A stretch of DNA of 64,000 bases from Rhynchopus euleeides (lineage: Eukaryota > Euglenozoa > Diplonemea > Diplonemida > Diplonemidae): contig OY723248.1 in the NCBI GenBank assembly GCA_963210315.1, positions 1,194,727 through 1,258,726 of the forward strand, written 5' to 3'. Below are positions 10,501-21,178 of this stretch, one piece after another. Numbering within the stretch: position 1 is the stretch's first letter; each line of letters starts with the position of its first letter. Below the pieces are notes generated by a model. It was not told the origin of the DNA. It saw only the letters and a program-made list of their open reading frames with translations, and ran no database searches. The position numbers and the translations under genes are program-made.

Positions 10501-13500
10501 TGTACACCGAGGCCGCGGCGAACACCGCCACGGGGGCTTCTGCGGCTGCGCTGAAGGCCGTCAGCGGGGTGGCCCACCCTGACCTCGTCCGCCTCTGCGC
10601 CCTCCACGCCATCCCTGTCACGGCGATGAGCAAGGGAAAGGAGGTGGCGCGGCAGAAGGAGGCGCTGACACGCAGCTTTGCTGAGAAGCTGTGTGGCCCT
10701 GGCTCTGCGGATGCCCGTGTCTGGGTGGAGCGGCTGAAGTCCGTGAAGGAGGCAGTTGGCATCCTTCCGGTTCGTTCGAAACCGCTGTCCAGATTTTTGC
10801 GGAAGGCGGGGCTGAAGCCGTGGGGGTCCGACGCTGTCTCGTCTGCGTCGCACGACGTCCGTGTGCGCTTTGCCCTGACGCAGTGGGGGCGAATCCTCCC
10901 CATTCTGCGGGAGAAGGGGCAGCAGCTGCAGCCGAGGGAGCGGCTGGGCCGCCTCGACGCCCCCACCCTGTTCGCGTTGTTGGCCAAGGCGGGCCTGAAG
11001 GTGGAGGCTGGGGAGACGAAGCGCGACCTCTCCGCCCTCCTCCTGCGCAACTGGACGGAGCAGTTGAGTGGCCATGTCGAGGCCGTGGAGGAGACCCTTG
11101 GCTTGAAGGCCCGCACCTTCCCCGACACCATCTCGCCCTCCGTGGTAGATACAATCACGGAGCTCTACCGGAGAGTGAAGACTGCACCTGCTGCGTTGAA
11201 AGAGGAGAAGGGACAGGGTGAGGATGGCAAGGGTTGTGAGGATGGTGAGGAGGCTGTGGATGCTGTGGAGGAGGAGGAGGAGGAGGAAGAGGAGGTGGAG
11301 GTGGGTGATGAGGCTGATCCTGAGGCAAATGATGTTGGGGCGGCTAGGATCGCTCTCCTGAATGAGCATTGTTTTCCTCTCGGCCTCCACGCCTCTCCAG
11401 GTTGTGGGCGGCAGAAGGATGGTGTGTTGCATGCGTCGGAGTCCACGCACGAGGGGGGTTGGGCTTCCCTCAACTGGTTTTTGGGTGAGTGTGGCATCCA
11501 GTTTCTCACCTTCCGGGAGATGCAGGTTTTGCAACACGAGGTCAATCCAGAGAGCTTTCACTGGACCGGTAAGTTCACGCTGGCAACGATGCAACGGGCC
11601 ATCGAACAGCACACAAGTGGACTCCGGAACAATGGCTATCGGCTTCTGCCGGTAAGTAAAAAAAATACCTTTGTTGATGATCCTCAGTCTATTTCTTCCC
11701 CAGCCCTCTTTTTTTTAACCGTCAAACTCTGCATTGGATGGTTGCCTTCCCCCTCAAAGACACCGTTGCCACATTGCAGAAGTTGACTCCAGCCCAACTG
11801 CACGCCTATCCGCGCGAAACGCTTTATTGGGTGGTTCACGACACGGACACTGCCAAGCGCGCCATTGCCGCAGGGGATCTGGATCGGGAAAGCCATGCAT
11901 ATGAAGTTTTTAAACTTGTGCCGAAAGGTGTCCTCCCCACCACCAAGGCACAATTTTTTGGCACCCGACCCAGGCGCACATTCCCTGTGGCAGTGAAGTC
12001 GCGTTCTGTTGTTCGGAGCGGGCCCACAGTCCGGAAGAGAAAACGGTTTGGGGGGACTGAAGTCATTGACCTCTCCCAGGTGCCAGAGACCCCAAGAGAC
12101 AAGAAGGGGCGCCTTGGACATGGGAGGTATGATACGGCTCAACTGAGTGACGAGTCATACATTCCAGCAACTTCCCAACGCCACCTCATCCCAGAGACCC
12201 TGCTGTATTTTTCGAAATACCACCATCTCCCCGTCACAGATACTGTGCAGGAAGGTGACGGCTTTTTTCTTTCCCTCCTCCGTTTCAACCGTTTTTCTGC
12301 GTACCAGTCAGTCCGCGCTCTGCGTGAGAGTGCCTTTGGTGACGCAACAAACATGAAACACGACCTGGAGGTGTACCTCATGAAAATACACAAGGATACC
12401 CTTGCTTCTGTTTTTGAAGAGAAGGGGGAGAAGAACCTGCCCGTACATGAAAGGCACCAGTCTCTCGTTCACTGGCGCAAGAGTATGTGCAAAGCGGCGG
12501 AAGATGAAAAGGTGACCCAACGTGGTGGTTCTTTTGCCCTGCATTTTTTTGTGAATGTGCACCAGATTCGCTTGAGAATTATTACTCAGAACAAGGAAGG
12601 TAAACCCAGGGTCAGGGAGTTACGGCCTCGCACATGGTGTGAGAAGGCAAAGAACTGGGAAGCAGGAAGTACGGCTTCTCTCCCTACTATCTTCCTTTAC
12701 CAGTACCGGCAGGATACCCAAACGAATTTTTACTCCCTCCACCTCCCCACTGAGCGTGACTTTTCCCGTGCTTCAAGTGTTTTTTATAGAATTCAGAACA
12801 TGGGTCCAAACGTGGAAAACGCACAAGAACAAATGGAGCAAGAGGATATGCGGAGGAAGGCGGTCCCCATGGCACTCCCCTGTCCCGGTCCACGGAGGCC
12901 CCACGTACCTGACAAGGGCATCGACAATCCCGCGTCTCGTCATGATACCCTCACGCAACGTCTTCTCTTGTTTTCCCTGAGCACAGTCAATGTGCCTGGT
13001 GATGGGAATTGCCTGTTTCATGCTTTTCATGAATGTCTCACAGGCAACCCACGTGGGGGCGCTTCCCTTCGCGAAGAAGCCGTCAATTTTGTGACTGCAA
13101 TGGCGGCTTCTCTTTCATGCAGAGAGGTGCAACCGGAAGTGGAGGCGGTGAGAATGTGGGGAAATCTCCCGTACCATCCCTGCCAACCCCTTGACGACGG
13201 TAGTGAGCCATACGTGCTTACCCGTTTAAGAACGAGAAGGTATGCAGAGGATGACGAAATTTCTGTTCTTTCCACAATGAAGAATGTCTTGATCACAGTC
13301 GTCACGAACATGATTTATCCTGGTAATCATGATGACTTTGCTTCAGGATTTAACAGTTATGTCCCCCTTTCTTACAACTTCACCTCCATTGACACCACCC
13401 TCCAGGATTTTCCTCCAGACAGACGTGTGACCCTGGCTAACCTGGGTCAGGCTGGGGTTGGGGATCATTTCATGTGGATCAAAGGGACACAGGCCAACTT

Positions 13501-13555
13501 GGAAGCCACACATCGCAAGGGTTTGCGTTCTGTTTCAACAAGAGCTGGGACCTGA
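7550..13555 (+). CDS. large transposon protein: candidate DDE transposase region plus OTU-like cysteine protease
   Basis: Exon 1 runs from ATG 7550 to 10104. An intron GTACGC..ACAG (10105-10444) joins it in frame to exon 2 (10445-11651). A GTAAGT donor then precedes exon 3, for which the likely acceptor is at 11702-11703. Exon 3 continues in the frame of 11738-13555 only if one T is removed from the run of eight T at 11709-11716; otherwise a separate protein starts at ATG 11738. Exon 1 has two small Cys-containing modules (about residues 5-55 and 220-290), a coiled coil near 310-345, then SLAHDATSS, LSDHASTEAKA and LRCMHHK motifs, which look like a RNase H-fold transposase core. Exon 2 has an acidic linker (about 300-340 of that exon). 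Exon 3 carries an OTU-type motif PGDGNCLFHAF (nucleophile Cys) and a late GDHFMWIK (His). Family assignment of the transposase is uncertain. The codon use is GC-rich in exons 1-2 and less so in exon 3. Confidence 0.6.
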
Positions 13556-14261
13556 CACAGGCCAATCAAGGGGTTGCCCCCCCCCCCCCCCCACTCCTGG
13601 TGTAGTGGTAGTGACTACAAAAAGGACTAACATTGCAAGAAGGTGCTGGGAGGCTTGCTTTTCCATTCACTCTCGACGATCAAACCCCCCCCCCCCCCCA
13701 CTTCACTTTTCCATTCACTCTCGACAATCAAGCCCCCACTTCTTGACTGCCCCCCCCCCCCATGTTACTTTCAACAAACTTTGCCCATCCTTCAATCTTC
13801 CATTCGATCAGTTTGGCTTTTTCCAAAGCCTCGTTTTCCTTTTATTTCAATAGTCCACACCTAAACGGCGTACGCCTTGGCAAGCGTTTGAAAGGACAGC
13901 CTTGGGATTGCAGCTCACTGGAATCGCTGAAGGAAGCCCCCCGCCCCCCCCCCCCCCGCCCCCACCCCCACCCACTCTCCCTTTCACAAGTCACGATACA
14001 TTCCCACACCATACTGTTCCATGTGCACTCCATCCAACAGGACCGCCACACGTGTTAAACCCCATTCCCTGTTCCCAAGGCAGGGCAACCTTTATGGTTG
14101 AGTGGTGAGGGGCACAAAGAGACAATAGGTTTTAATGCAGATGCGGACATGTTGGAAAGAGCTCCCCCACCCCCCAACACACCATTCTTGTGCTCCGCTC
14201 CCTTCTACTTCTATTTCACTACCCCCCCCCCCCCCCCCAACACACACAGGCACGGGCCAGG
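13556..14261. repeat. poly-C-linked dispersed repeats downstream of the large gene
   Basis: At 13598-13687 lies one copy of a dispersed repeat (AGTGACTACAAAAAGGACTA .. CTCTCGACGATCAA) ending in poly-C, followed by a second half-copy (TTTTCCATTCACTCTCGACAA) also ending in poly-C. Similar copies lie at 17452-17560, 34328-34511 and, inverted, at 58346-58447. A second motif, TTCTATTTCACTA before poly-C, ends near 14238. No gene is seen. Confidence 0.75.
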
Positions 14262-14520
14262 ACCCGTGCAGGGTTAACCCGCCTAACAATTAGTAAAGAG
14301 TGATCACCAGTGACAACACCCGTGCAGGGTTACCCACTTGACAATTAACAAAGAGGGCTCAACACCCGTGCAGGGTTAACCCGCCTAACAATTAGTAAAG
14401 AGCGATCAACAGTGACAACACCCGTGCAGGGTTTACCCGCCTAACAGTTAATAAAGAGTGATCAACGGTGACAACACCCGTGCAGGGTTACCTACCTGAC
14501 AATTAATAAAGGAGGGATCA
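14262..14520. repeat. 57-bp tandem repeat, five copies
   Basis: Five copies begin with CACCCGTGCAGGGTTA (or a single-base variant) and contain CTAACAATTAGTAAAGAG or AATTAATAAAGAG. One copy is shortened by about ten bases. The array lies close to the right end of the 10.2-kb element, mirroring the larger array near its left end. Confidence 0.85.
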
Positions 14521-14695
14521 ACACATGATGAGGCACGGGAGGGTGGCAAAAGGCCCCCAGACCCCAGAAATCACCGAAAAATGACATTCTCGATGTGCGG
14601 TGGGTCTGGTTTCTAGGTTTTTCGGGAGAAAATTGGCCAAAATAATTTCGGAGACAAAATTTTGTTAGGGATTTCCGTTTGCTATGCCTCCTCTA

Positions 14696-15471
14696 CAAAG
14701 GGTTTCTGGGTGAAACATGGGCCCAAAACCCTGTTTTTGGGCGATTTTTGGCCGAGAATCGCCCTTTTTTCGCGTTTCTGGGGTATTTCTGGTGCAGAAA
14801 CCAGTCGGAGACCCAGAAGCGATGACAATTGCAGTATTTCTGCTCAACATGCCTGGGAAGCGCAAAATTTCGCCTTCAGTGTTCACGTGCCTTTCCCTAT
14901 TTTAACAAAAGAAAGGAGCAGATCGCGCCCGTGTAGTGTGACTTAGTTAATGACTTGGATAGCGTATCAGTTCTCGTGCGTCGTCTTTCGTAGATGTTCT
15001 GTACGATGCGGATCCGCTAATCCAACATAGCAAACAAAATTTCGCGTTTTTGGGTGATTTTTTAGGTGTGGACCCGATTTCCCGGGGCTCCCCGAGGTCA
15101 TAATGTGGCCAAAAAGCCCGGCCAGAGGGTCCCACTGCAGGCAATTTCCAGAGGCTCGGGAGGGCCCGCAAAGGTGCCCCCTTGGGAAACAAACCGAACT
15201 ACGTCCCTCCCGGGCCCCGCGGGACCCTCTCGGGAGCGTAAAATGCCCCTCGGGCGCTTCGCGCCCTCGGGTCATTTTACGCTCCCTCGAGGGTCCCTTG
15301 GGGCCTCCCCGGGAGGGACGTAAATACTCATTTCGTCACACTTTTTTTATGAGGGATTGCTTGGGATCCGCCTCCTCTATTGGTAGGGCAGGCTGGTCAG
15401 GCCTGCCCTACCAAGGATTGGCGCCTTCGCGCAATCTCCGTCTGTGCGTAGAGGCGCGTGGGCGCTGGTGG
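14696..15471. mobile_element. orphan GAGGAGGC-family right end and terminal hairpin
   Basis: No gene is evident. At 15330-15377 lies a third type of right end: a CGTCACACTTTTTTTATGAG block and then GCCTCCTC and TA at 15378-15379. No matching left end is visible. Immediately after it, 15380-15415 forms a hairpin TTGGTAGGGCAGGC / GCCTGCCCTACCAA. A second strong hairpin with arms around AAATGCCCCTCGGGCGC and GCGCCCTCGGGTCATTT lies at about 15238-15280. Confidence 0.6.
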
Positions 15472-17078
15472 TCAGACCAGGAAGGGTTTCCCCGGCGACC
15501 TGGCGGGCCTTGGGTCAGTCTTCTTTCGCACCCCATCGCGTTCGCGCGTCGTGCCCCGCGGAGGTGAGCCAGTTGTAGTCGTGTCCAGTCCTCTGTCCCT
15601 CCTGTCGGGCGTGCTCTTTGGTGTCTTTGGCCTCGTCTCCCTGTCGATTTTATCCCGTCGAACGGTCTTCGATGGCGAGGAGGGGGGCGTCACGTGTGTG
15701 GGGTCCAAAGGGGCCCCCCTCTGAGCGAGCTCCTCCCTGACCATCCCGTGCATCCCGTCTAGCCGTGCCAGGAGGGCCTGGTTTTGCTCGCGGAGAGCTC
15801 TCATTTCCTCCTGCATGAACTGTAGCTGGGCCCGGAGCTGAGCCACGACAGGGTCCTGTGTGGGTGTGGGTGTGGGAGCGGGCGCGGCAGTGTCCCCCAT
15901 CTGGGTGTCACCTGAGGGGGGCGCAGTCTGGGCCCCTGCTGCTGGTTGCTGTGTCTTCTTCTTCTTCTTCTTGACCGGCAGCATCTCGCTCCCAGACACT
16001 CCCGCCGGCGGTGTCGGTGTGGGTACAGGCGCAGGCGTAGTCTTCTGCGTCTTCTGTGTGGTGGGCTTGGTCGGCTTTGTGCTGCGGGGGGCTGCACGGT
16101 CGAACAGGTGGCCATCCTGTTCCTGCCTGTACCGTCGTACGGTGATGATCCCCTTCTGCGTGATGATGGGGTCGGTGCTTGGTGGCGGGGCTCCGCGGTA
16201 CATCGCCACGCGTCGCCCTTCCGTCCGTGCGCTAGTGAGGAAGGTGGGGGTCCACCCCAGCTCCTCCAGCATTCTCTCCACGCACTTCCGAGAGTAGTCG
16301 GTCGATAAGCCGTCGACCAGCCACTTCTCCTCCGCGAGGTTGCGTGCCAGGCTGTCACCCAGCACCTGTGCTGCCGTCTTCAGCGGCGTTGTTGTGGGCA
16401 CCGCCATCCCGAGCCCACCTTTGCTCAGCAGGATGACCCTGCCGCCCAGTGCCTGTGCCTGTTGGCGCGCGGCGTCCACCTGTGTGTCGGGCGCGAGGGG
16501 CGTCACTCGTTCCGTGTTGCTCCTCGTCTTCCCCGTGAAAAAGGGGCGCGCAAACACCCCGCCGTCGCCGCTCGCTCTCAGCAGCCCTGCCAGCTCGGTG
16601 GCGTCGACCATCACCCTGTATGTGGTGGGGGCCTCCTGGGGTTGAGGGTGATGATCCCATGTACATTTCCCCCGTGCCGTCTCACCCAGTCGCACGCCGT
16701 CTTCTTCGACAGCTGTCGTCCCATCACCACGACCGGCTTGAGTCCTTCCCCCATGGTGGGGGCAGTGACGCCCCGTGGGGCGTAGCGCACCTGTCCTCGC
16801 AGGTTCACCATGCAGCGTCGCACCGTCCACAGCTCTCCCCCCTTCTGCAGCACGACGTCGGCGCAGATAAGCAGCATCGCTGCTTGCACGTCCTTGTTGA
16901 TCGCTGCCTTCATGGCAGCCTGCGTCTCATTTTTTTGGCAGAGGTAAACTCCGCCCTGCTCGAGGAAGGACTTCGCGTCCTTCGCTATTGGGGTGTCCCA
17001 ATCTCCTCCCCGCAGTTCCCAGCGCTCCTGCACCGCTTCGCCTTGCCCAGCGGATCCCGACGTGGAGGGGGGCGCCAT
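15472..17078 (-). CDS. gag/ORF1-like element protein with a frameshift
   Basis: Read on the minus strand, ATG 17078 opens a 155-aa frame ending at 16611. The second frame (to 15472) continues the protein from about 16640. A one-base insertion in the C run at 16638-16641 would join them as ..ITLNPQEAPTTYRVMV... The joined protein is about 530 aa. It has two compact segments (around WTVRRCMVNLRGQVRYAP and YRVMVDATELAGLLRASG), a Lys/Pro/Thr-rich linker, then a C-terminal coiled coil (VAQLRAQLQFMQEEMRALRE). The ASGDGGVFARPF pattern resembles ORF1 proteins of protist non-LTR retrotransposons, but no reverse transcriptase follows. It is therefore a truncated element, or a gene of the transposon whose end lies at 17206. 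Either way it is probably inactive. Confidence 0.4.
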
Positions 17079-17159
17079 TTGCGGGGGAGGGGGGGAGGGG
17101 GGGTCAGTACGTACTACTTGATCAGTAGTCCGTTGATGTGTCAGTTGTGTCCGCCTGGT

Positions 17160-17206
17160 GACAAGGGTGAGGTTTTATTAGGGATTCTCTGTTTATCCGC
17201 CTCCCC
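17160..17206. mobile_element. diverged orphan right end of the GAGGAGGC family
   Basis: GAGGTTTTATTAGGGATTCT followed by ATCCGCCTCCCC and TA (17207-17208) matches the pattern GAGGGAT..GCCTCCTC-TA of the other right ends with one terminal mismatch. It lies just upstream (minus-strand sense) of the ORF1-like gene. Confidence 0.5.
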
Positions 17207-17451
17207 TACTTATTGGTGGTCCCTATTCAGGCAAATTCCTCAAGGAAACAGTAAGGCCACCCCCTCGAACCCCCTCCCGACCCCCGACCCCCGACCCCCT
17301 CTTATCGGGGTCTATGCTCCTAGGGGGGGTATATCCACCCCTACCCCCCCCCCCCCCCCCCGCTTTGAACATGGTCGAGAACAGCAGTTGTCTTTGTACT
17401 TACCTATCACCCTCCCCCCCCCGCCCGCCCCCACCTCCCCCCATTGTGCAT

Positions 17452-17562
17452 TGATCTGCCTTGTACAGCATATCTGGTGTAGTGACTACAAAAAAGACTA
17501 ACATTGCAAGAAGGTGCTGGGAGACTTGCTTTTCCATTCACTCTCGACGATCAACCCCCCCC
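17452..17562. repeat. copy of the poly-C-tailed dispersed repeat
   Basis: CTGCCTTGTACAGCATATCT .. AGTGACTACAAAAAAGACTA .. CTCTCGACGATCAA then a long C run. It closely matches the copies at 13598, 34328 and 58447 (inverted). The preceding 240 bp (17209-17451) are CCCCGA- and poly-C-rich with no gene. Confidence 0.8.
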
Positions 17563-17570
17563 CCCCCCTA

Positions 17571-18575
17571 GGCATACAGTGCATCCGAATCGGATCCGAT
17601 ACATTATCGGACGATTATCGGATGATTATCGGACGATTATCGGATCCGATAATCATCCGATAATTTTTTTTGGGTGGGTTTTTCAACCAGAAAATATTCT
17701 GCCTGATCAGGGTCAGTGCTGGCGCGGGGTGGTCGATTCGACCGGAAAAAGTTTTGGGGGCCACCATTCGACCATTCGACCGGCCCCACTCGACCGGGGG
17801 CCGAATAGGTGAACCACTCGACCGGGGCAAAAAAAATCTGGGGTGGCCCATACTCGATCTCAGGAAGCTGGACACAGTCCAGAAACTGCACCCCACAAGG
17901 AACAGGTGTTCACTACCGTGGCCTCCGGCGGCTGGGGGGGCTCCGCCCCCCAGACCCCCCTGTGGCGTATGTATCGTACTCAAGTCATTCGCCCCATGTA
18001 GACTCTCTTTGCATTCCCCGTCCCCCCTGGTGGCCCCCTCCGGAAAGTGTTACAACAATCCCCGTGGCTATTTAGTCAATGTCGGATTTTCGAAAACCAA
18101 CGCCCCAGGGACACCTGCAGTTCCTGCAGGACAAGGGCACCAGTACCGCTGACTACGCGGTGGTCGGGAGCCTCCCGACGGAAGCGCGCGACGCGGTGGT
18201 GGAGCGGGGGTCGGGGATGCAGGACGAGCTCCCTCGGGTGCACCCTCAGTGTGCAACTCAGCTGGCAGCTCTGATGAGCTGCGGCTGCACGACTCCACTA
18301 AAACTCAAAAGAAATATCAAGCGTGGGGTCTGGGGGGTTTCTCGTGAGGCAGAAATGACGACAAAAAGGGAAAAGAGTGTGTTCTGGTGCCCACAACGCA
18401 CACGAACACTGATTATCGGGTGATTATCGGATGTCCGATAATGCCCGATAATGTCCGATAATCATCCGATAATCGTCCGATAATGCCCGATAATGTCCGA
18501 TTCGGATCCGATAATTTGGGATTTCCCCCGAAAATCCGATAATGCCCGATAACCGATTCGGATGCACTGTATGCC
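17571..18575. mobile_element. 1.0-kb TIR element with ATTATCGGA subterminal repeats
   Basis: The termini GGCATACAGTGCATCCGA and its inverse are perfect for 23 bp, flanked by TA on both sides (17569-17570 and 18576-18577). Subterminal regions carry many copies of GATTATCGGA and its inverse CCGATAATC. The interior includes a GGCGGCTGGGG hairpin repeat (17908-17966) also found twice near 59.6-59.8 kb. ORFs in the interior look accidental. Confidence 0.85.
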
Positions 18576-18615
18576 TAGGGTTGCTAGTATTATGTATTAT
18601 TCGTATTATTGTATT

Positions 18616-18724
18616 GGGGGCCCTCGCTACGAGTCACTGTGAGTCACGAGTCGTCAGTTGTCAGCCAAACATGGCTGACTTCTCACTTTTTCTCACTCAG
18701 TCACACTTGGTAGCGAGGGCCCCC
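18616..18724. mobile_element. 109-bp hairpin MITE
   Basis: GGGGGCCCTCGCTAC and GTAGCGAGGGCCCCC are perfect inverted termini, flanked by ATT on both sides. The interior has further palindromic GAGTCACTGTGAGTC-type words. Non-coding. Confidence 0.75.
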
Positions 18725-18897
18725 ATTATTGTATTTTTGTATTATTTGTATTTTATTCTGCCCCCGGAGAGGGCCCTGGATGGGGTGGGGTGGGCTTTGG
18801 CTGCAGGGTTTGCCGGATCAGATAGTCGCAGTTGTCTGACGCTGTGAGAATGTGAACCTTCATGTTTGCTGTGCTCATCTCACCCCCCTCCTGATTA

Positions 18898-20832
18898 GAG
18901 GAGGCCCATCCAGGAAAAAGCTGTGACGAAAATTATTTTCGACGATTTTGGACAACTACTCGCCAGGCAACCCACCAGGTGACCCCAAAATGGACAAAAA
19001 CCTACGTCTGCCTTAGTCTGCAACCCAGGAATGCTCGAATTTTGCCCAGAAAAACACATTTTTTGTTTTTTCAGCCACTTTAGGTGAGAACATGGCCATT
19101 TCCCGTTATTTCCACTCAGTACCCCCTCCAGACCCCCTTGGAGAGGGTCCAATAACCACAAAACCAGTTTTTGGCCCATATATGGCCTTTCTGGGGGTGC
19201 AGACTAAGATTTTCGGCCTCAGATGGCCCATTTTGGGGTGTTTCTGTGTGAAAATCACCTTTTCTGGGGGACAGACGTAGGCAGACGTAGCTAAAATGCC
19301 CCAGAACTTTGCCTGATCGGTCAGGCATGCCTGATCGACTGACTTTGCCCGATCGATCAGGCATACCTGATCGATCAGGTATGCCTGATCGATCGACTTT
19401 GCCTGATCGATCAGGTATACCTGATCGATTGATTTTGCCTGATTGATCAGGGATACCTGATCGATTGATTTTGCCTGATCGATCAGGTATACCTGATCGA
19501 TTGATTTTGCCTGATCGATCAGGGATGCCTGATCGATTGATTTTGCCTGATCGATCAGGGATACCTGATCGATTGATTTTGCCTGATCGATCGACTTTGC
19601 CTGATCGATTGATTTTGCCTGATCGATCAGGGATGCCTGATCGATTGATTTTGCCTGATCGATCAGGGTTGCCTGATCGATTGATTTTGCCTGATCGATT
19701 GACTTTGCCTGATCGATCAGGGATGCCTGATCGATCAGGGTTGCCTGATCGATCGACTTTGCCTGATCGATTGATTTTGCCTGATCGATCAGGGATACCT
19801 GATCGATTGATTTTGCCTGATCGATTGACTTTGCCTGATCGATCAGGGATGCCTGATCGATTGATTTTGCCTGATCGATCAGGGATACCTGATCGATTGA
19901 TTTTGCCTGATCGATCGACTTTGCCTGATCGATTGATTTTGCCTGATCGATCGACTTTGCCTGATCGATTGACTTTGCCTGATCGATTGATTTTGCCTGA
20001 TCGATCAGGTATGCCTGATCGATCGACTTTGCCTGATCGATCAGGTATGCCTGATCGATCAGGCATGCCTGATCGATCAGGGTTGCCTGATCGATCGACT
20101 TTGCCTGATCGATTGACTTTGCCTGATCGATCAGGTATGCCTGATCGATCAGGGATGCCTGATCGATCGACTTTGCCTGATCGATCAGGCATGCCTGATC
20201 GATTGATTTTGCCTGATCGATCAGGTATGCCTGATCGATTGACTTTGCCTGATCGATCAGGTATGCCTGATCGATCAGGCATGCCTGATCGATTGATTTT
20301 GCCTGATCGATTGATTTTGCCTGATCGATCAGGGTTGCCTGATCGATTGACTTTGCCTGATCGATCAGGCCTGCCTGATCGATTGATTTTGCCTGATCGA
20401 TCAGGTATGCCTGATCGATTGACTTTGCCTGATCGATCAGGCCTGCCTGATCGATTGATTTTGCCTGATCGATTGACTTTGGCAAAGGCAATCGATCAGG
20501 CATAGTGGATCGATCCGGCCCCGAGCAACAGCTCGCTGTCGCCGTATGACCCTGTGGCGAGTCGAAGGGCGTCCCACTGTGTTTCTCTCTATTTCTGGTC
20601 AACACCTCACTGCTCGCGGGTGTCTTCCTGTGTTGTTCTGCCCTGGGATTACTCTCTGGCGGCAGTCTGGCCCCAAGGTGAAGTGGCCTGCACCCGAACA
20701 TGTCCAAAAATGTGTTTTTGGGCATTGTCGGAGTGTGTGCGGTGTCCAGGAGCGTGTTTTTTTGAGCCAAATTGACCAAAATAATTTCCGTCACACTTTT
20801 TTTGTGAGGGATGGCTGGAGGTAGGCCTCCTC
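18898..20832. mobile_element. 1.9-kb non-autonomous GAGGAGGC element carrying a satellite
   Basis: The left end GAGGAGGCCCATCCAGG and the right end (inverse GAGGAGGCCTACCTCCAGCC) are imperfect inverted repeats, with TA at 18896-18897 and 20833-20834. About 45 bp inside each end is the same GTGACG(A/G)AAATTATTTT motif. Almost the whole interior is the 18-bp satellite. The right 200 bp are shared with 2161-2360. Confidence 0.85.
19310..20505. repeat. 18-bp satellite built on CCTGATCGAT, about 66 copies
   Basis: Each unit is CCTGATCGAT plus one of a few 8-bp halves (TGATTTTG, CGACTTTG, TGACTTTG, CAGGTATG, CAGGGATG, CAGGGATA). Because 18 is a multiple of 3, all frames give 6-residue repeats (DQAKSI, DRSGKV, PDRLIL), and ORFs of up to 600 aa cross the array. 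These are not genes. ATCGAT occurs once per unit and GATC once or twice. Confidence 0.95.
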
Positions 20833-21106
20833 TATCCTGATGCAGGATACGGGGAAGGGAAAAGGTTGGGTCTGGACGCACTTTACAGAGCGGAAGGAAC
20901 CGGTACAAATGTACCCCTCATGTGCCTGGGGACCTGCGCTCGGTCAATCTGTGCCAGCTCTTCCCCCTGTTGTGAGGCGCCTCGCGTTTCTGCACTTCAG
21001 AGCGAAGGCCCCCTGGTGTGACACGATCAGTGCCAATTCGGCTGAACGATGGGAAGATCGTTCATCTACATGTGCCAAGGCCTCGCTGGGGTGGTCAAAC
21101 GGTTGG

Positions 21107-21167
21107 GTACAAGAATACAAGGGTGGGTGGGGTGGCGCCGCCACCCCACCCACCCTGTATTCTTGTA
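21107..21167. repeat. near-perfect long palindrome
   Basis: ACAAGAATACAAGGGTGGG.. is followed directly by its inverse ..CCCACCCTGTATTCTTGT, interrupted by one extra A. The arms are about 28 bp and the centre is GGCGCC, so it can form a strong hairpin. It may be a tiny foldback element. Confidence 0.8.
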
Positions 21168-21178
21168 TTATTGTATTA

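Larger units (their letters stand above)
4533..14693. mobile_element. 10.2-kb TIR transposon with large spliced gene
   Basis: The left end GAGGAGGCATAGC (4533) and the right end GCTATGCCTCCTC (14693) are perfect inverted repeats, each bordered by TA (4531-4532 and 14694-14695). Imperfect similarity continues inward about 50 bp to an AAATTATTTT motif on both sides, which also occurs in the other family members. Inside, from left to right, are a GTGGACGG-type repeat block, a 2.25-kb array of 31-bp repeats, one large spliced gene (7550-13555), poly-C dispersed repeats and a five-copy 57-bp repeat. Pairing of these two ends as one element rests on the shared 15-bp terminus and TA duplication; nesting could have produced the same picture. 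Confidence 0.65.

Noticed and set aside
10323..11612. 429-aa antisense ORF
   Set aside because: Antisense to exon 2 of the large transposon gene and without recognisable features.
19106..20908. 600-aa minus-strand ORF (and 388-aa and 346-aa ORFs on both strands)
   Set aside because: Product of the 18-bp satellite read in each frame; the sequence is only DQAKSI, DRSGKV or PDRLIL repeats.
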